A program made the position numbers and the translations under genes. A stretch of DNA of 53,420 nucleotides from Aliterella atlantica CENA595 (GTDB taxonomy: Bacteria; Cyanobacteriota; Cyanobacteriia; Cyanobacteriales; Chroococcidiopsidaceae), in assembly GCF_000952155.1 (NCBI RefSeq), contig NZ_JYON01000037.1, forward strand, positions 1-53,420, given 5' to 3'. The notes under the pieces are model-generated. The model saw only the letters and a program-made list of their open reading frames with translations, ran no database searches and was not told the DNA's origin. Shown one piece after another: positions 15,473-25,200 of the stretch; position 1 is the first letter of the stretch; each line of letters starts with the position of its first letter.

Positions 15473-16420
15473 CTAAAAGTCCTTTCTCCTTAAACTTCTC
15501 TCTTTTCTGAGGTACGAATCGTTTTCGACTACCTGATTTATCAGTTTATCTACTAATTCCGCTTTCAGCCGAGAATCCTTTTTAGTTAACAAGATATCAT
15601 TAGCTGAGAAGTCGCTTGACAATACGGCTCTTGATTGGGCTACAACATAAGGTATTTGACTACCCTGATGTTTAGAGTTCTTCTCTAACTGCTTAATCTC
15701 CGAAGCAATTTCAGATGACTGGGCTAGCTCACTGGTTATATTTAAACCTATAGAAACCCTAAAGTTATAACTTAATTGATTATATAGAAGCTTAAGTACA
15801 GGAATGTCAAATTTATAATATTTGTAATATAACTTGTTCTCCTCTTGGATCATTGTATTCAATTCATTTTGGATTTTATCAAAATGAAATCTAATATACT
15901 CTTTTCGCTCCTGATTGGCGGAAATTTTATTCACTCCAATCGCCATATCGTGTATGGAATCTTGTACTTTTTCAGCTAATAGGAGTTGAGATGAAAACTG
16001 GGAGTAAACATCATAAGACCAGCGTTGAATCTCTTTAGCTGATGTGACCTGATTAGAGTTACCATAAAACTCTACATCAAAAACATAATTATCGTATGAC
16101 ACGATAGCTTTCTGAAGATTTTCCAGAGGTTTTTCTATTTCAAATGTTGAAATCCCGTAGTTATTTTGCAAAAGAGACAACAGTTCATCTGTAGATTTAC
16201 GCAAGGCAAGAATTTTTGGACTGCTTTGCTCGTAAAGTTCTTTGTACTTGCTACTCTTGTACTGATGTACGCTTTCGCTTCTTTTTGATAAAAAGTCAAA
16301 ATATTGTTTACCCAGATATATATATGCAAAAGTAGAAAGAAAAATACCAGCACAAACGACTATACTAAAAGGACTATTTAGCCAATTAAAAGTTAATCTT
16401 TTTTCTTCGTTTTTACTCAT
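15473..16420 (-). CDS. Membrane-anchored coiled-coil protein
   Basis: A 315-residue protein with one N-terminal membrane helix (FSIVVCAGIFLSTFAYIYLG, ~18-37) followed by a long, mostly helical domain with coiled-coil character (many E/K/Q/S, Y-K-S-S-K-Y-K-E-L-Y-E). Topology suggests a short cytoplasmic tail and a large outer domain, as in sensor-like or methyl-accepting-type periplasmic helices, but there is no cytoplasmic signalling domain. Function unknown. It is AT-richer than its neighbours. Confidence 0.72.
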   Translation of the reverse strand: MSKNEEKRLTFNWLNSPFSIVVCAGIFLSTFAYIYLGKQYFDFLSKRSESVHQYKSSKYKELYEQSSPKILALRKSTDELLSLLQNNYGISTFEIEKPLENLQKAIVSYDNYVFDVEFYGNSNQVTSAKEIQRWSYDVYSQFSSQLLLAEKVQDSIHDMAIGVNKISANQERKEYIRFHFDKIQNELNTMIQEENKLYYKYYKFDIPVLKLLYNQLSYNFRVSIGLNITSELAQSSEIASEIKQLEKNSKHQGSQIPYVVAQSRAVLSSDFSANDILLTKKDSRLKAELVDKLINQVVENDSYLRKERSLRRKDF

Positions 16421-16495
16421 ATTGGCAAGTTATAAATAATATTAAAGTTGATAAATCAAGCTAACGTATTCTGTTTGCAGCAAATCTAGTTCGCT

Positions 16496-17767
16496 CTACT
16501 TACCGATTGGTAGGTAATAAGAATAATCATCGGTAATGGGACCAGAGGAAACTCTTATCCCTACTCCAGCAGGAACAAACTCTTCATTAATATTAAACAA
16601 CCACGAACCCCACAAAGCCGTGTATTCAACTTTTTCTACATCGATTGTCGGTAAATCTAGTAGTTCTTGATATACATACTGCTGCTTGACATACCATTCT
16701 GCATTCCCCGAACTTTTTACCAGTACATCATCTTTATACACTGCATAGCCTCCTTCTCCCTGCCTACCCAAAACAGGCTTGGCAAAGTACGAGTTACCAA
16801 TATCTGCGGTAATTGTCGATGTTCGAGGAAAATATTTTAGGACTGTTAACGCATCTTCTCCAAAGAAGTCAGCCCCTAAATCTGTTATCAAACTCATAAT
16901 CGTCTTGGGCTGTAAAACAAACCCCGACGCAAAGTTAACTATTGCAACTTGCCTTGAGGCGATCGCTTTTTCTAAAGCACCCTACAGCAGATTACCTTGC
17001 TCGTCTCGGTCGTATATCGCCCATTCCAAGGGATACCACATAAATAAAATGTCTATTTGGCGGTCGCTTTTGATGTAACGTAACCGCTTATCTCCAACAA
17101 CTTTTAGAAATTCTAATGGGAATAATAAAACATCGTTAACAACACATTTAGCTTGCTGGGCTAACCAGTGCATTGTTCCCATGTCCTCAACGTTATTGAG
17201 GGCAGTAAAAGCTACAGTACATTCGCTCAAGTGTTTGCCTATCGATGCCGCAGCTTGGACGAGTTGACACCTCAAACTATCTCTTGCAACCTCTATCGCT
17301 TCAGGGTTGGGGTCTTCTAAGCCAAAATATTCGGCAGCATACTTATTTCCTGCCAAACACTCGAACAAAAAGCTCGGCGTTTGGCAGTTAATCTCGATAA
17401 TCTTGTATTCCTGGGTTGCTTTGTTCCACGACCAATCCAGCCTCATCGTAAACGGGGTCAGCTTGTCAGATTTGATGACTTTAAGGCTCTCTGGTGGAAA
17501 TCCCAAATCTAGTAACGTATCGTCTTCTAACCCCTTAACTACGTCCCAAACTTTTCTAATCACCCTGCCTGCATCAGCACTAGCTGCTTTGATTTGTGCA
17601 ATCTGATTCGATGGGATTTTTTGGCAACGATACATCCCATAAGGTTGTTCTTCCTTCGTTAGCGGCAATCCTGTATCTTCATCAATTGGGCAAACATTCC
17701 ACCACTTCAAGCCCATTTTGCGGAAAAATGATGCTCTATTGGGATGTTCAAATACTTCCATGCTCAA
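16496..17767 (-). pseudogene. Glutathionylspermidine-synthase-like (YgiC-type ATP-grasp) gene interrupted by one in-frame TAG
   Basis: Read across one stop this is a continuous 423-codon frame. The upstream half (17767 to 16985) has the family's N-terminal part (GLKWWNVCPIDEDTGLPLT, RLDWSWN, IIEINCQTPSFLFE, ILFMWYPLEWAIYD). After GNLL comes TAG (16982-16984), then GALEKAIASRQVAIVNF and an intact C-terminal ATP-grasp half (YFAKPVLGRQGEGG, LWGSWLFNINEE, AGVGIR). A CAG-to-TAG change would explain it. Family knowledge: these ligases join glutathione-like peptides to polyamines; the YgiC branch has no settled substrate. It overlaps the DUF1190-like lipoprotein gene by 4 bases, as in the E. coli ygiB-ygiC pair. 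Either a recent pseudogene, a read-through gene or a sequencing error. Confidence 0.85.
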
Positions 17768-18105
17768 CTTCCCCCAGATCCACCGCGACCAAAACTACCA
17801 AAGCCCGATCTCCCTACGCCTGTTCTGATTGGAGCAAATTTCGTTACTGTTGATTTACCCGTACCTGTTGTAGTGCGCCGATAGTAGCCGCCGCCAGTAT
17901 AACCGCCTCCGTAACCACCACTTCCAATGAAGTAAGGATGGTTGACAGGATAGTTTTGATAACATTCTTTGGCATATTGTTGTTGCAGCGCCCTACGATC
18001 GCATTCTTCCCTAGAGTAGTTCGGTGTAGGATTACACGCTACTACTAGAGATGAAACCATTAGTATAGTTAACAGCCTGCAACTATTTGATTTAGAGTCA
18101 GCCAC
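17764..18105 (-). CDS. Gly-rich lipoprotein, DUF1190/YgiB-like
   Basis: About 113 residues from the GTG at 18105 (ADSKSNSCRLLTIL...). This start leaves a clean lipoprotein signal with the lipobox LVVAC. The mature protein has Y-S-R-E-E-C-D-R-R-A-L and a long Gly/Tyr/Arg/Thr-rich tail (GGYGGGYTGGGYYRRT, GFGSFGRGGSGG). The pairing with a YgiC-like synthase (ATGA overlap) mirrors ygiB-ygiC, so a YgiB/DUF1190 assignment is reasonable from context. A TTG at 18165 would add 20 residues but put charge before the signal. Confidence 0.72.
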   Translation of the reverse strand: MADSKSNSCRLLTILMVSSLVVACNPTPNYSREECDRRALQQQYAKECYQNYPVNHPYFIGSGGYGGGYTGGGYYRRTTTGTGKSTVTKFAPIRTGVGRSGFGSFGRGGSGGS

Positions 18106-18319
18106 TTTATACTTTCGTTTTCTTACAATTAGTGACGCTACATATATTTTACCTGTTTTTCTCAATTGCTTTATTCAGGTAAAGTTTTTTAGCTACGCGA
18201 TCGCACTTTTCATAGTGCGATCGCACTAACCCACTTATTTTGCTCAAGCGTAATTTCCCCTACTCAATTACTTACCTGTCTGTTAAATTATTGGTAGTAC
18301 AAGCGTTCGCCCTACGCCT

Positions 18320-18664
18320 ATGTCCTACCGCATTCAAGAGATCGATCGCATTGTTCGTGAAGCCTACTGCTCTAAATCGCCCGCAATAGAAATGCGCGAC
18401 AGATTTATGCCTAATGTAGATTTAGACGAAGAGCAACTAGAACTATTTGCACAGTATGTCGCCGCACTACAAGGTATTGGGATTAACCTCCAGGATGAGC
18501 GCCTGCAAGATGCGCTTAATGCCTATCCTTACAACATGGAAGCTGCGATCCAAGCGGTACTGGAATATGCCCAAGTTTTGCAACAAAAACATCAAGATTT
18601 TCAAGACCAATATCACGCTACCAATTGTCTAACAAAAGCGTTGCGAGAGGGCTGGAAGCCTTAG
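18320..18664 (+). CDS. Small helical protein
   Basis: A 114-residue, all-helical-looking protein (RIQEIDRIVREAYCSKS, DLDEEQLELFAQYVAALQGI, LQDALNAYPYNMEAAIQAVL). The last segment resembles a UBA-like or similar three-helix unit, but I would not name it. Its stop lies ~49 bases before the first CATAAA palindrome (18713) and it converges on the vWA gene. Confidence 0.65.
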   Translation: MSYRIQEIDRIVREAYCSKSPAIEMRDRFMPNVDLDEEQLELFAQYVAALQGIGINLQDERLQDALNAYPYNMEAAIQAVLEYAQVLQQKHQDFQDQYHATNCLTKALREGWKP

Positions 18665-18712
18665 CTATGACTCATGTGATTTAATTTATGTACTGATCTT
18701 GCTCTAAATAAA

Positions 18713-18728
18713 CCATAAAGGTTTATGG
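18713..18728. repeat. CATAAA-SS-TTTATG palindrome, copy 1
   Basis: CCATAAA-GG-TTTATGG. It lies in the gap after the 3' ends of two converging genes. The left flank TGCTCTAAA-TAAA is shared almost exactly with copy 2 at 20745, which sits before the J-domain gene of the same operon. See the related entries at 20745, 21555 and 31431. Confidence 0.75.
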
Positions 18729-18789
18729 CTTACTGCTAGCTCAACTCAAGCTCAACTCTCAACTACTGAAGCAATGAAACTCAACCGCT

Positions 18790-19530
18790 TTACTTCTGTA
18801 TCTGCTCTAGCAGCAACCGCGCAGCAGGTAGTAGCTTTGTCTTCTGCTTTAGTGCTTTGATGCCGCCAGTAGCGTAAAGTGCAATCGCAGCTAATAACTC
18901 TCTTACAAGAGCGGGCGATTTCTCATGGAACGGTAGCAATGCACCGCCTGTAATCCGAGCAATTTCCTTAAATACTCTGCTTGCGCCTTGAGTATCGTAA
19001 CCTTGAGATTGGGAGCTACTATCATGAAACATAAAACACCTCACACCTCTTAGCTTTAGTTGCTCTGCTAGTTCTACAGCTAATGCAGGATTTTCTTCAA
19101 AGCAATCACCAATATAGATTAGTGCTTTTAGCCCTGGCGCTTGAGTTGCTGCATCTAAAATCTGGTTAAGTGCCGTACCACCAGCAGAACAACGCACAGA
19201 CTGTACTTTATCTAAGAAAGCCTTTGCTTGCGATGAGAACTCTGTCATCTGTTGCAATCGCCCACCACTGTGATACACAAGCGCAACATCTAATTCCCCT
19301 GGTACAGCCTCGAACATAGCCCCTGTAATTTCTTTAGCAATATTCCAACTAGCTTCGCGGCTAGCTGTTGCATCCATTGCAAACAACAAGCGGGGACGTT
19401 TGGGATTAGCGATCGCTTTGGCAAGTATTTCTTGCTTGGGTGTTGCAGACATCGCTTTGCTGGAGCGCACTTTGTCTAGAAAGTTACTGCTCTGTTTCTT
19501 AGCGGGCAGATTCTTCTTGTCTTCAGGCAT
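18790..19530 (-). CDS. vWA domain protein coupled to a J-domain protein
   Basis: About 246 residues from the Met at 19530, which leaves an 8-base overlap with the upstream gene; the first Met at 19563 gives 257 residues. The vWA fold starts RPRLLFAMDATASREASWN, where D-A-T-A-S is a MIDAS D-x-[ST]-x-S. GGTALNQIL supplies the Thr and LIYIGDCFEENP the second acidic site. LRGVRCFMFHDSS continues the fold. A basic N-terminal tail precedes it. Cytoplasmic. Family knowledge: vWA proteins often assemble with chaperones or AAA ATPases. Coupling with a J-domain protein suggests a chaperone-related assembly (inference). Confidence 0.85.
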   Translation of the reverse strand: MPEDKKNLPAKKQSSNFLDKVRSSKAMSATPKQEILAKAIANPKRPRLLFAMDATASREASWNIAKEITGAMFEAVPGELDVALVYHSGGRLQQMTEFSSQAKAFLDKVQSVRCSAGGTALNQILDAATQAPGLKALIYIGDCFEENPALAVELAEQLKLRGVRCFMFHDSSSQSQGYDTQGASRVFKEIARITGGALLPFHEKSPALVRELLAAIALYATGGIKALKQKTKLLPAARLLLEQIQK

Positions 19531-20731
19531 CACCCAATTCCTCCAATAATTGTCTGTAAGCATCGTTAACTGTCTGTGCGTACCACGTGGGTAATCCTGA
19601 TGTGTCTGGATGGACTTGGCGCATTATCTTTCGGTAAGCAGCTTTCACTTTCTCCAAAGATGCATCAGAAGTTAACCCTAATATTATCCAAGGATTAGTT
19701 TTTTCCTCATTATTGTCCTCTAAGCCAATTTCCGCAGCAACTTTAGTCCGCCAGTCTGGGTCTACTGCTTCTAGATAGGCTTCTAGTAGTTCTGCATCTG
19801 TAGTTAGTTCGCGATCGCATAACATTACTAATATCTCTGCAAGTTTGCTCAAGGTCAAAATAGCTAGATTAGTTTCTTTAGGTAATCCTAAAAAGTCTGC
19901 AATCAGCTTGCCCGTTACTGTCTCGTCTGGTTGCAAAGTTAGCTGAATTACTTCTCCGGCTCTAGTGGCATTACCATCCTCGTCTTGAGAGCGCGTTCTC
20001 GGTCTTCCCCTTTGGCGTTTTAAGGGCTTATTAGGATCTATTCCCATCCACAGACAAGCTGTTCGCAACACTACCGATTCTACTATTTGCCCGATACTAG
20101 CGCTTGCCTTTAGCTGCGGCGGTACTTTTTCATCTAGCACGTATCCAATTTTTGCTTGGCAAATCAGCTTGTAAAGTTTAACTGCGCGATCGTTGTCACC
20201 TTCCCAAGCATCTGCTGCTATTCGCCCAATATATCTAGTTGCTTCTGTTTCCGAGCCTGTCATTCCGACTGCCAAACGATATACTAGGCTATTAATACTT
20301 ACAGTCGAGCGTTTCTTGACAGCGATAAATTCCTTGTCTTCTGATACTACCGTTCCTCCCGTACACAGACTTTTGCTAAATGGGTGTTCTTCTGCATATT
20401 CTTCTGGCTTTTGAGGAAAAAACTCATGAGGCTGTCTTAAGCGCCAAACTAGCTTCTCCACGCTGCGCTTGATTTTTTGCTTGCTGCCATTAGCTGCGAT
20501 TTCTTCTACTTCCTCCTCGACGATTGCAGGTTCACGTTTGACAATATCTAGTACGTTTGGACTGACTGCTACTTTTTCAGTAAGGCGCAGTGGCAAAAAT
20601 ATGTCTTCTCCTGTACGCGGGTGAGCGATCGGCTTGGGCGATACCCATAGCAAATCTTGACGCTTGAACTCGATTGTTATTCGCAAGCCACTGTTGGCGA
20701 TGGAGTCGATGTAGCGGTTATGCCAAGCCAT
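19523..20731 (-). CDS. Large protein with C-terminal J domain
   Basis: A 402-residue protein. The last ~60 residues are a J domain: WIILGLTSDASLEKVKAAYR, then QVHPDTSG with the essential H-P-D, then VNDAYRQLLEEL. The first ~340 residues are unrecognised. They include an N-terminal part with LLWVSPKPIAHPRTG, a Lys/Arg-rich RQRGRPRTRSQDE segment and a helical stretch. J domains activate Hsp70 ATPases, and placing one at the C-terminus of a specific domain usually recruits Hsp70 to a target. The ATG lies 14 bases from the perfect palindrome at 20745, which may be its operator. Confidence 0.85.
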   Translation of the reverse strand: MAWHNRYIDSIANSGLRITIEFKRQDLLWVSPKPIAHPRTGEDIFLPLRLTEKVAVSPNVLDIVKREPAIVEEEVEEIAANGSKQKIKRSVEKLVWRLRQPHEFFPQKPEEYAEEHPFSKSLCTGGTVVSEDKEFIAVKKRSTVSINSLVYRLAVGMTGSETEATRYIGRIAADAWEGDNDRAVKLYKLICQAKIGYVLDEKVPPQLKASASIGQIVESVVLRTACLWMGIDPNKPLKRQRGRPRTRSQDEDGNATRAGEVIQLTLQPDETVTGKLIADFLGLPKETNLAILTLSKLAEILVMLCDRELTTDAELLEAYLEAVDPDWRTKVAAEIGLEDNNEEKTNPWIILGLTSDASLEKVKAAYRKIMRQVHPDTSGLPTWYAQTVNDAYRQLLEELGDA

Positions 20732-20744
20732 GCTCTAAAATAAA

Positions 20745-20758
20745 CATAAACGTTTATG
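20745..20758. promoter_or_regulatory. Perfect palindrome CATAAACGTTTATG, copy 2, upstream of the J-domain/vWA operon
   Basis: A 14-base perfect palindrome 14 bases upstream of the J-domain start codon, continuing GGATTTAG on the right. Its position over the likely promoter suggests an operator. The extended sequence A-CATAAAC-S-TTTATGG-ATTT is shared with the copy at 21555. Confidence 0.7.
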
Positions 20759-20803
20759 GATTTAGTATAGTCCGCTCAGAGCAGTCGCACAAATCTTAAA
20801 CAT

Positions 20804-21094
20804 ATGAACCAACCTGAGCCGAACAACAAGGTATCGCGCGATCACCTCCAGCTTCTCCTCGACCCTTACGATTCTTTGCAGCACTTAGAATGTGACGGGT
20901 TAACCCAAGTTTTTCACAGCGTCTATGGAGTTTTCTATAAAGACTCTGAAAAGAGAGTTTCTTACTTGGGAAAGCCTGTAGATTTGCCACTGCTGCCACT
21001 ACCTATTGTTCAAATACTCGTTCAGCCTTTTGACTCGGATATATCAATAACTGGGCGATCTCGGTCAGGAATTGCTTATGTGCGATCGCTATAG
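20804..21094 (+). CDS. Hypothetical small protein
   Basis: A 96-residue frame starting MNQPEPNNKVSRDHLQLLLD and continuing LECDGLTQVFHSVYGVFYKD and LGKPVDLPLLPLPIVQILVQ. The composition is protein-like, unlike the overlapping minus-strand frame (20796-20999), which is Arg/Lys/Cys-rich and less plausible. No ribosome site is clear, and the stop falls in a HIP1 octamer context. It is divergent from the J-domain gene across the palindrome. Unrecognised. Confidence 0.55.
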   Translation: MNQPEPNNKVSRDHLQLLLDPYDSLQHLECDGLTQVFHSVYGVFYKDSEKRVSYLGKPVDLPLLPLPIVQILVQPFDSDISITGRSRSGIAYVRSL

Positions 21095-21135
21095 TCGTAG
21101 CGGTTGATAATTCTTCGTGATTCGTGAGCGATCGC

Positions 21136-21462
21136 TTACACCCCATCATCTTCAAACTGGCGATCGCGTTCTTCAAACCACTGCGGGGTTAGACCCAAGT
21201 TGTAACACAAGTAATACAAATGTGTCGATAGTTCTTCCCAGCCAGCGTAATGCCCATGCTGCTCCTTCACTTGTGCCTCTGCAAGATCGTGGCATTTACC
21301 CTTGTGAACGTGAAGAACCTTAGTTGGCGTTTTTCCCATATCTAAAATGCTTAGATTAACAGCAGCAGCCTGCATCACGTCTTCAATTCGCTTGTTGCAA
21401 ACGTCACAGGCGATAACAGGAATGATTACCCCTTCCTTTTGTTCAAAAATGACTTGAATCAT
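21136..21462 (-). CDS. Hypothetical protein with C-x2-C and H-x-H-x3-C
   Basis: A 108-residue protein with GAGGA 6 bases before the ATG. The N-terminal part has IPVIACDVCNKRI, then KVLHVHKGKCHD, a probable four-ligand zinc site. The C-terminal ~45 residues are helical with several Trp/Tyr (YAGWEELSTHLYYLCYNL). Unrecognised. The palindrome at 21555 lies ~93 bases upstream. Confidence 0.75.
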   Translation of the reverse strand: MIQVIFEQKEGVIIPVIACDVCNKRIEDVMQAAAVNLSILDMGKTPTKVLHVHKGKCHDLAEAQVKEQHGHYAGWEELSTHLYYLCYNLGLTPQWFEERDRQFEDDGV

Positions 21463-21554
21463 GGTTATCCTCGTTTCGATATCTTCTCCCGTTCAGTTTA
21501 ATTCTTCATGCGGCAAAACATAGAGAGCGCTTCTGCCTTCCCAACAACAAAATA

Positions 21555-21568
21555 CATAAACCTTTATG
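21555..21568. promoter_or_regulatory. CATAAACCTTTATG imperfect palindrome, copy 3
   Basis: Palindromic apart from its CC centre and followed by GGATTTAAA, like copy 2. It lies in the ~295-base gap between the minus-strand gene starting at 21462 and the XRE gene at 21757. The rest of that gap is AT-rich; I see no gene in it. Confidence 0.65.
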
Positions 21569-21756
21569 GATTTAAAGGGCGTTTACTCAAGTACAAACAA
21601 TAACGCTTGAGTAAATACACTGAGATTAATTTAAGACAAACATAAATTACCCCAAATTATTCCGTAGTCTTGTCAATTACATCTCTCCAGTTAGCTGAAT
21701 ATCATGTAGCAAGTGAAACAGCTTATTTCATACTATTACCAATACAAAACAGCTAA

Positions 21757-22005
21757 ATGATTATCGCTAAACCACTATCGATTAAACAACCTGAAGCCGC
21801 CGCGCTAATCCGCGAGATGCGATCGCACGTTGGTTTAACTCAAGAGCAACTAGCTGGGCATTTGGGAGTTACTTATTCCACCTTGAATCGCTGGGAAAAT
21901 CAACGAGGAAAACCCTCGCCGATGGCTATTCAGAAGATCGAGGCAATGTTAGAGCAGATGGGCGATCGCGGTCAGGAGTTGCTGGCGCAGTACACTTCTA
22001 AGTAA
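21757..22005 (+). CDS. XRE-family helix-turn-helix regulator
   Basis: An 82-residue protein with a clear HTH: GLTQEQLAGHLGVTYSTLNR then WENQRGKPSP (~28-57), followed by a short helix. It precedes the type I restriction genes on the same strand (~224 bases before hsdR). It may be a controller of the restriction operon, or the protein that binds the nearby CATAAA palindromes; both are inference. Confidence 0.88.
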   Translation: MIIAKPLSIKQPEAAALIREMRSHVGLTQEQLAGHLGVTYSTLNRWENQRGKPSPMAIQKIEAMLEQMGDRGQELLAQYTSK

Positions 22006-22228
22006 ATAAGTAACCCTAGATATATTCTTAAGGCAAGCAGACAGTATTAGTTAAGTGCTAAATCAATATTATAGGTCTGTCGATCGCTACCTCAGTGGGA
22101 AAAGAAGCAGGGAGATCGCAAAACAATGAGGAGGCTAGCATTACTTACTAAAAGAAAAATTGCCGCTTTATCGGTGGGAACATGAAATAGAGAGAATGGC
22201 AACTCTACTGCCATTGGAAAGGAAAAAC

Positions 22229-25200
22229 ATGGTAGTATCACTAAACTTTGCCTTCTTAGACACCCACGATCCGCAATTGGTGCGCTTGGGCGCTCTTGCC
22301 GAACAATATTTTACTTCTGACCCTAACACCTACCTAATTAAACTGCGTCAATTTGGCGAACTGTTGGCGCAACTAGCAGCAGCAAAAGTTGGCTTATACG
22401 TCTCGCCTGACGAGCGACAAATCGACCTTCTACGCCGTCTTAGAGATCGCGGCTTAATTAAAGGAGACGTAGACCGCCTGTTCCACGAATTGCGGCGGAC
22501 GGGAAACGAAGCAACGCACGCGCACTTTGACGACCAAAGAACAGCCCTAAGTAATCTCAAGTACGCTCGACAACTAGGTATTTGGTTTCATCGGGTATTT
22601 ACAAGAAATCCCAGGTTTTCTCCCAGTCCATTTGTCCCGCCCCAAGATCCAGCAGTCGAAACCGAGGCACTAAAACAAGAATTAGCTTCGTTGCGTAGTG
22701 AACTTAAAGCAAGCCAGACAACAGCACAACTTGCTCAAATAGCTGCCGAACAAGAAGCGCAACAACGAGCATCAGCCCAAGAATTAGCACTAACTGCCCA
22801 GGCAGAAGCTCAAGATGCTCTAGAGCGTCTAGCGGCAATTCAAGCGCAAGCAATCGAAGCCCCAACCCAAACTATCCAACAAACTATTCAAACAGCGCAG
22901 CAAACAGACGTTGAGTTGGACGAGCGAGAAACGCGCCGTTTAATAGATAGCCAGCTACGAAGTGCTGGTTGGGAAGCAGATTCAGAAAATCTTACCTATC
23001 AGAACGGCACACGTCCCCAAAAAGGTAGGAACTTAGCGATCTCCGAATGGCAAACAACCCAAGGACGCGCCGATTATATCTTGTTTGCAGGACTAAGTGC
23101 GATCGCCGTTGTCGAAGCCAAGCGCCGCAGCAAAGACGTATCGGCAATGATAGACCAAGCCAAACGCTACAGTCGTGGCTTTGAGGTCAAAGCAAATGAA
23201 ACTTTAGCTGCTGGAGGTCCTTGGGGAGAATTTAAAATCCCCTTTGCCTTTGCTACCAATGGTAGGGAATTTCTACAGCAACTCCGCACCAAAAGCGGTA
23301 TTTGGTTTTGCGACCTGCGCCGCCCGAATAACCTACGCCACCCCCTACCTAGTTGGTACAGCCCTCAAGGGTTGCTCGATACCCTCGCTCAAGATATAGA
23401 TGGAGCGCAGCAAAAACTAGCATCTGAAGGCTTCAACTACGATCTAGCCTTACGCCCCTACCAAATTCAAGTTATTCAAGCTGTCGAATTAGCCCTAGCT
23501 AACGAACGTAGAGAACTGCTTTTGGCAATGGCAACGGGGACGGGAAAAACTAAAACCTGTATTGCCTTAGTTTATCGACTATTAAAAACTAAGCGGTTTC
23601 GTAGAGTGCTGTTTTTAGTAGACCGCACTGCGCTAGGAGAACAAACAGCTAATGCCTTCAAAGATTCGCGCCTGGAGAACTTACAGACCTTTGCCGATAT
23701 TTTCGATCTTAAAGAACTAGGCGACACTGCCCCCGACCCCGACACTAAAGTCCAAATTGCCACCGTACAAAGTTTAGTCAAGCGCATCCTTTACCCTGCT
23801 GACAATGCGCCATTACTTACAGCCGATTTATACGACTGCATCGTGGTCGATGAATGCCACCGAGGATATTTACTAGACCGAGAGTTGAGCGATACCGAAC
23901 TAACTTTTCGTGACTTCGGCGATTACTTCTCCAAATACCGTCGCGTTCTAGATTATTTTGATGCTGTCAAAATTGGGCTAACAGCAACACCAGCTTTGCA
24001 CACTACGCAAATTTTTGGCGAACCTGTCTTTACCTATAGTTACAGAGAAGCTGTAATTGACGGCTGGTTAATCGACCACGAACCACCGATTCAAATTGTT
24101 ACAGATTTATCTGAGGACGGGATAGTGTGGAACGCAGGCGAAGCGATGGAGTTCTTCGACCCGAAAACTGGGCAACTCGACCTAGTTCACGCGCCTGATG
24201 AAGTCAAAGTTGAAGTAGAGCAATTCAATCGGCGGGTTGTCACCCAAGAATTTAATCGGGTCATCTGCCAAGAACTAGCTAACCATATCGACCCCGACTT
24301 GCCTGAAAAAACTCTAATTTTCTGTGCGACTGACGCTCATGCAGACATCGTAGTTGACCAATTAAAAACTGCTTTAAACGAACGCTACGGCAGCATTGAC
24401 GATAGCGCCGTAGCTAAGATTACGGGCAATGCCGATAAACCATTGCAACTGATTCGCCAGTTTCGCAATGAAGTTAATCCCAAATTTGCTGTAACTGTGG
24501 ATCTATTAACTACAGGTATTGACGTACCTGCAATCTGCAACTTAGTTTTTATCCGCCGAGTCAATTCCCGCATCCTCTACGAACAAATGCTCGGTCGCGC
24601 TACTCGTCGCTGCGATGAAATTGGTAAAGAGGTTTTTCGCATCTTTGATGCCGTAAATTTATATGCGGCGATCGCACCCTTTTCGTCAATGAAACCTGTT
24701 GTAGTCGATCCGAATATTTCCTTTACTCAACTAATTGATGAATTACAGACAGTCCAAGACACAGCCGCAGTCGAATTAATTATCGACCAACTTGTTGCTA
24801 AACTCCAACGCCGCAAACTAAGTAACGAGCGTCAATCAGCCATTACAGAAGTCGCCGGAATGCCTGTGGAAAATCTGGTCGAACACTTGAAACAAACTGA
24901 GCCAATGCAATTAAAACAGTGGTTTCAAGAACGTGCTGAGATTGCCCGCATTTTAGACCTGCGCGATGGCGGTACTCTACCAGTGCTAATCTCCCACCAC
25001 CCCGATGGAATAAGACGGCTAGAGCAAGGGTACGGCAATGCCGAACAACCCCAAGACTACTTAGACAGTTTTGCAGCTTTTTTGAGGGATAACATTAATA
25101 AAATTCCTGCTTTGATAGTAGTTACTCAACGCCCACGCGATTTGACTAGAGCGCAGCTAAAGGACCTGCGGTTGTATCTAGATGGTGTTGGCTACTCTGA

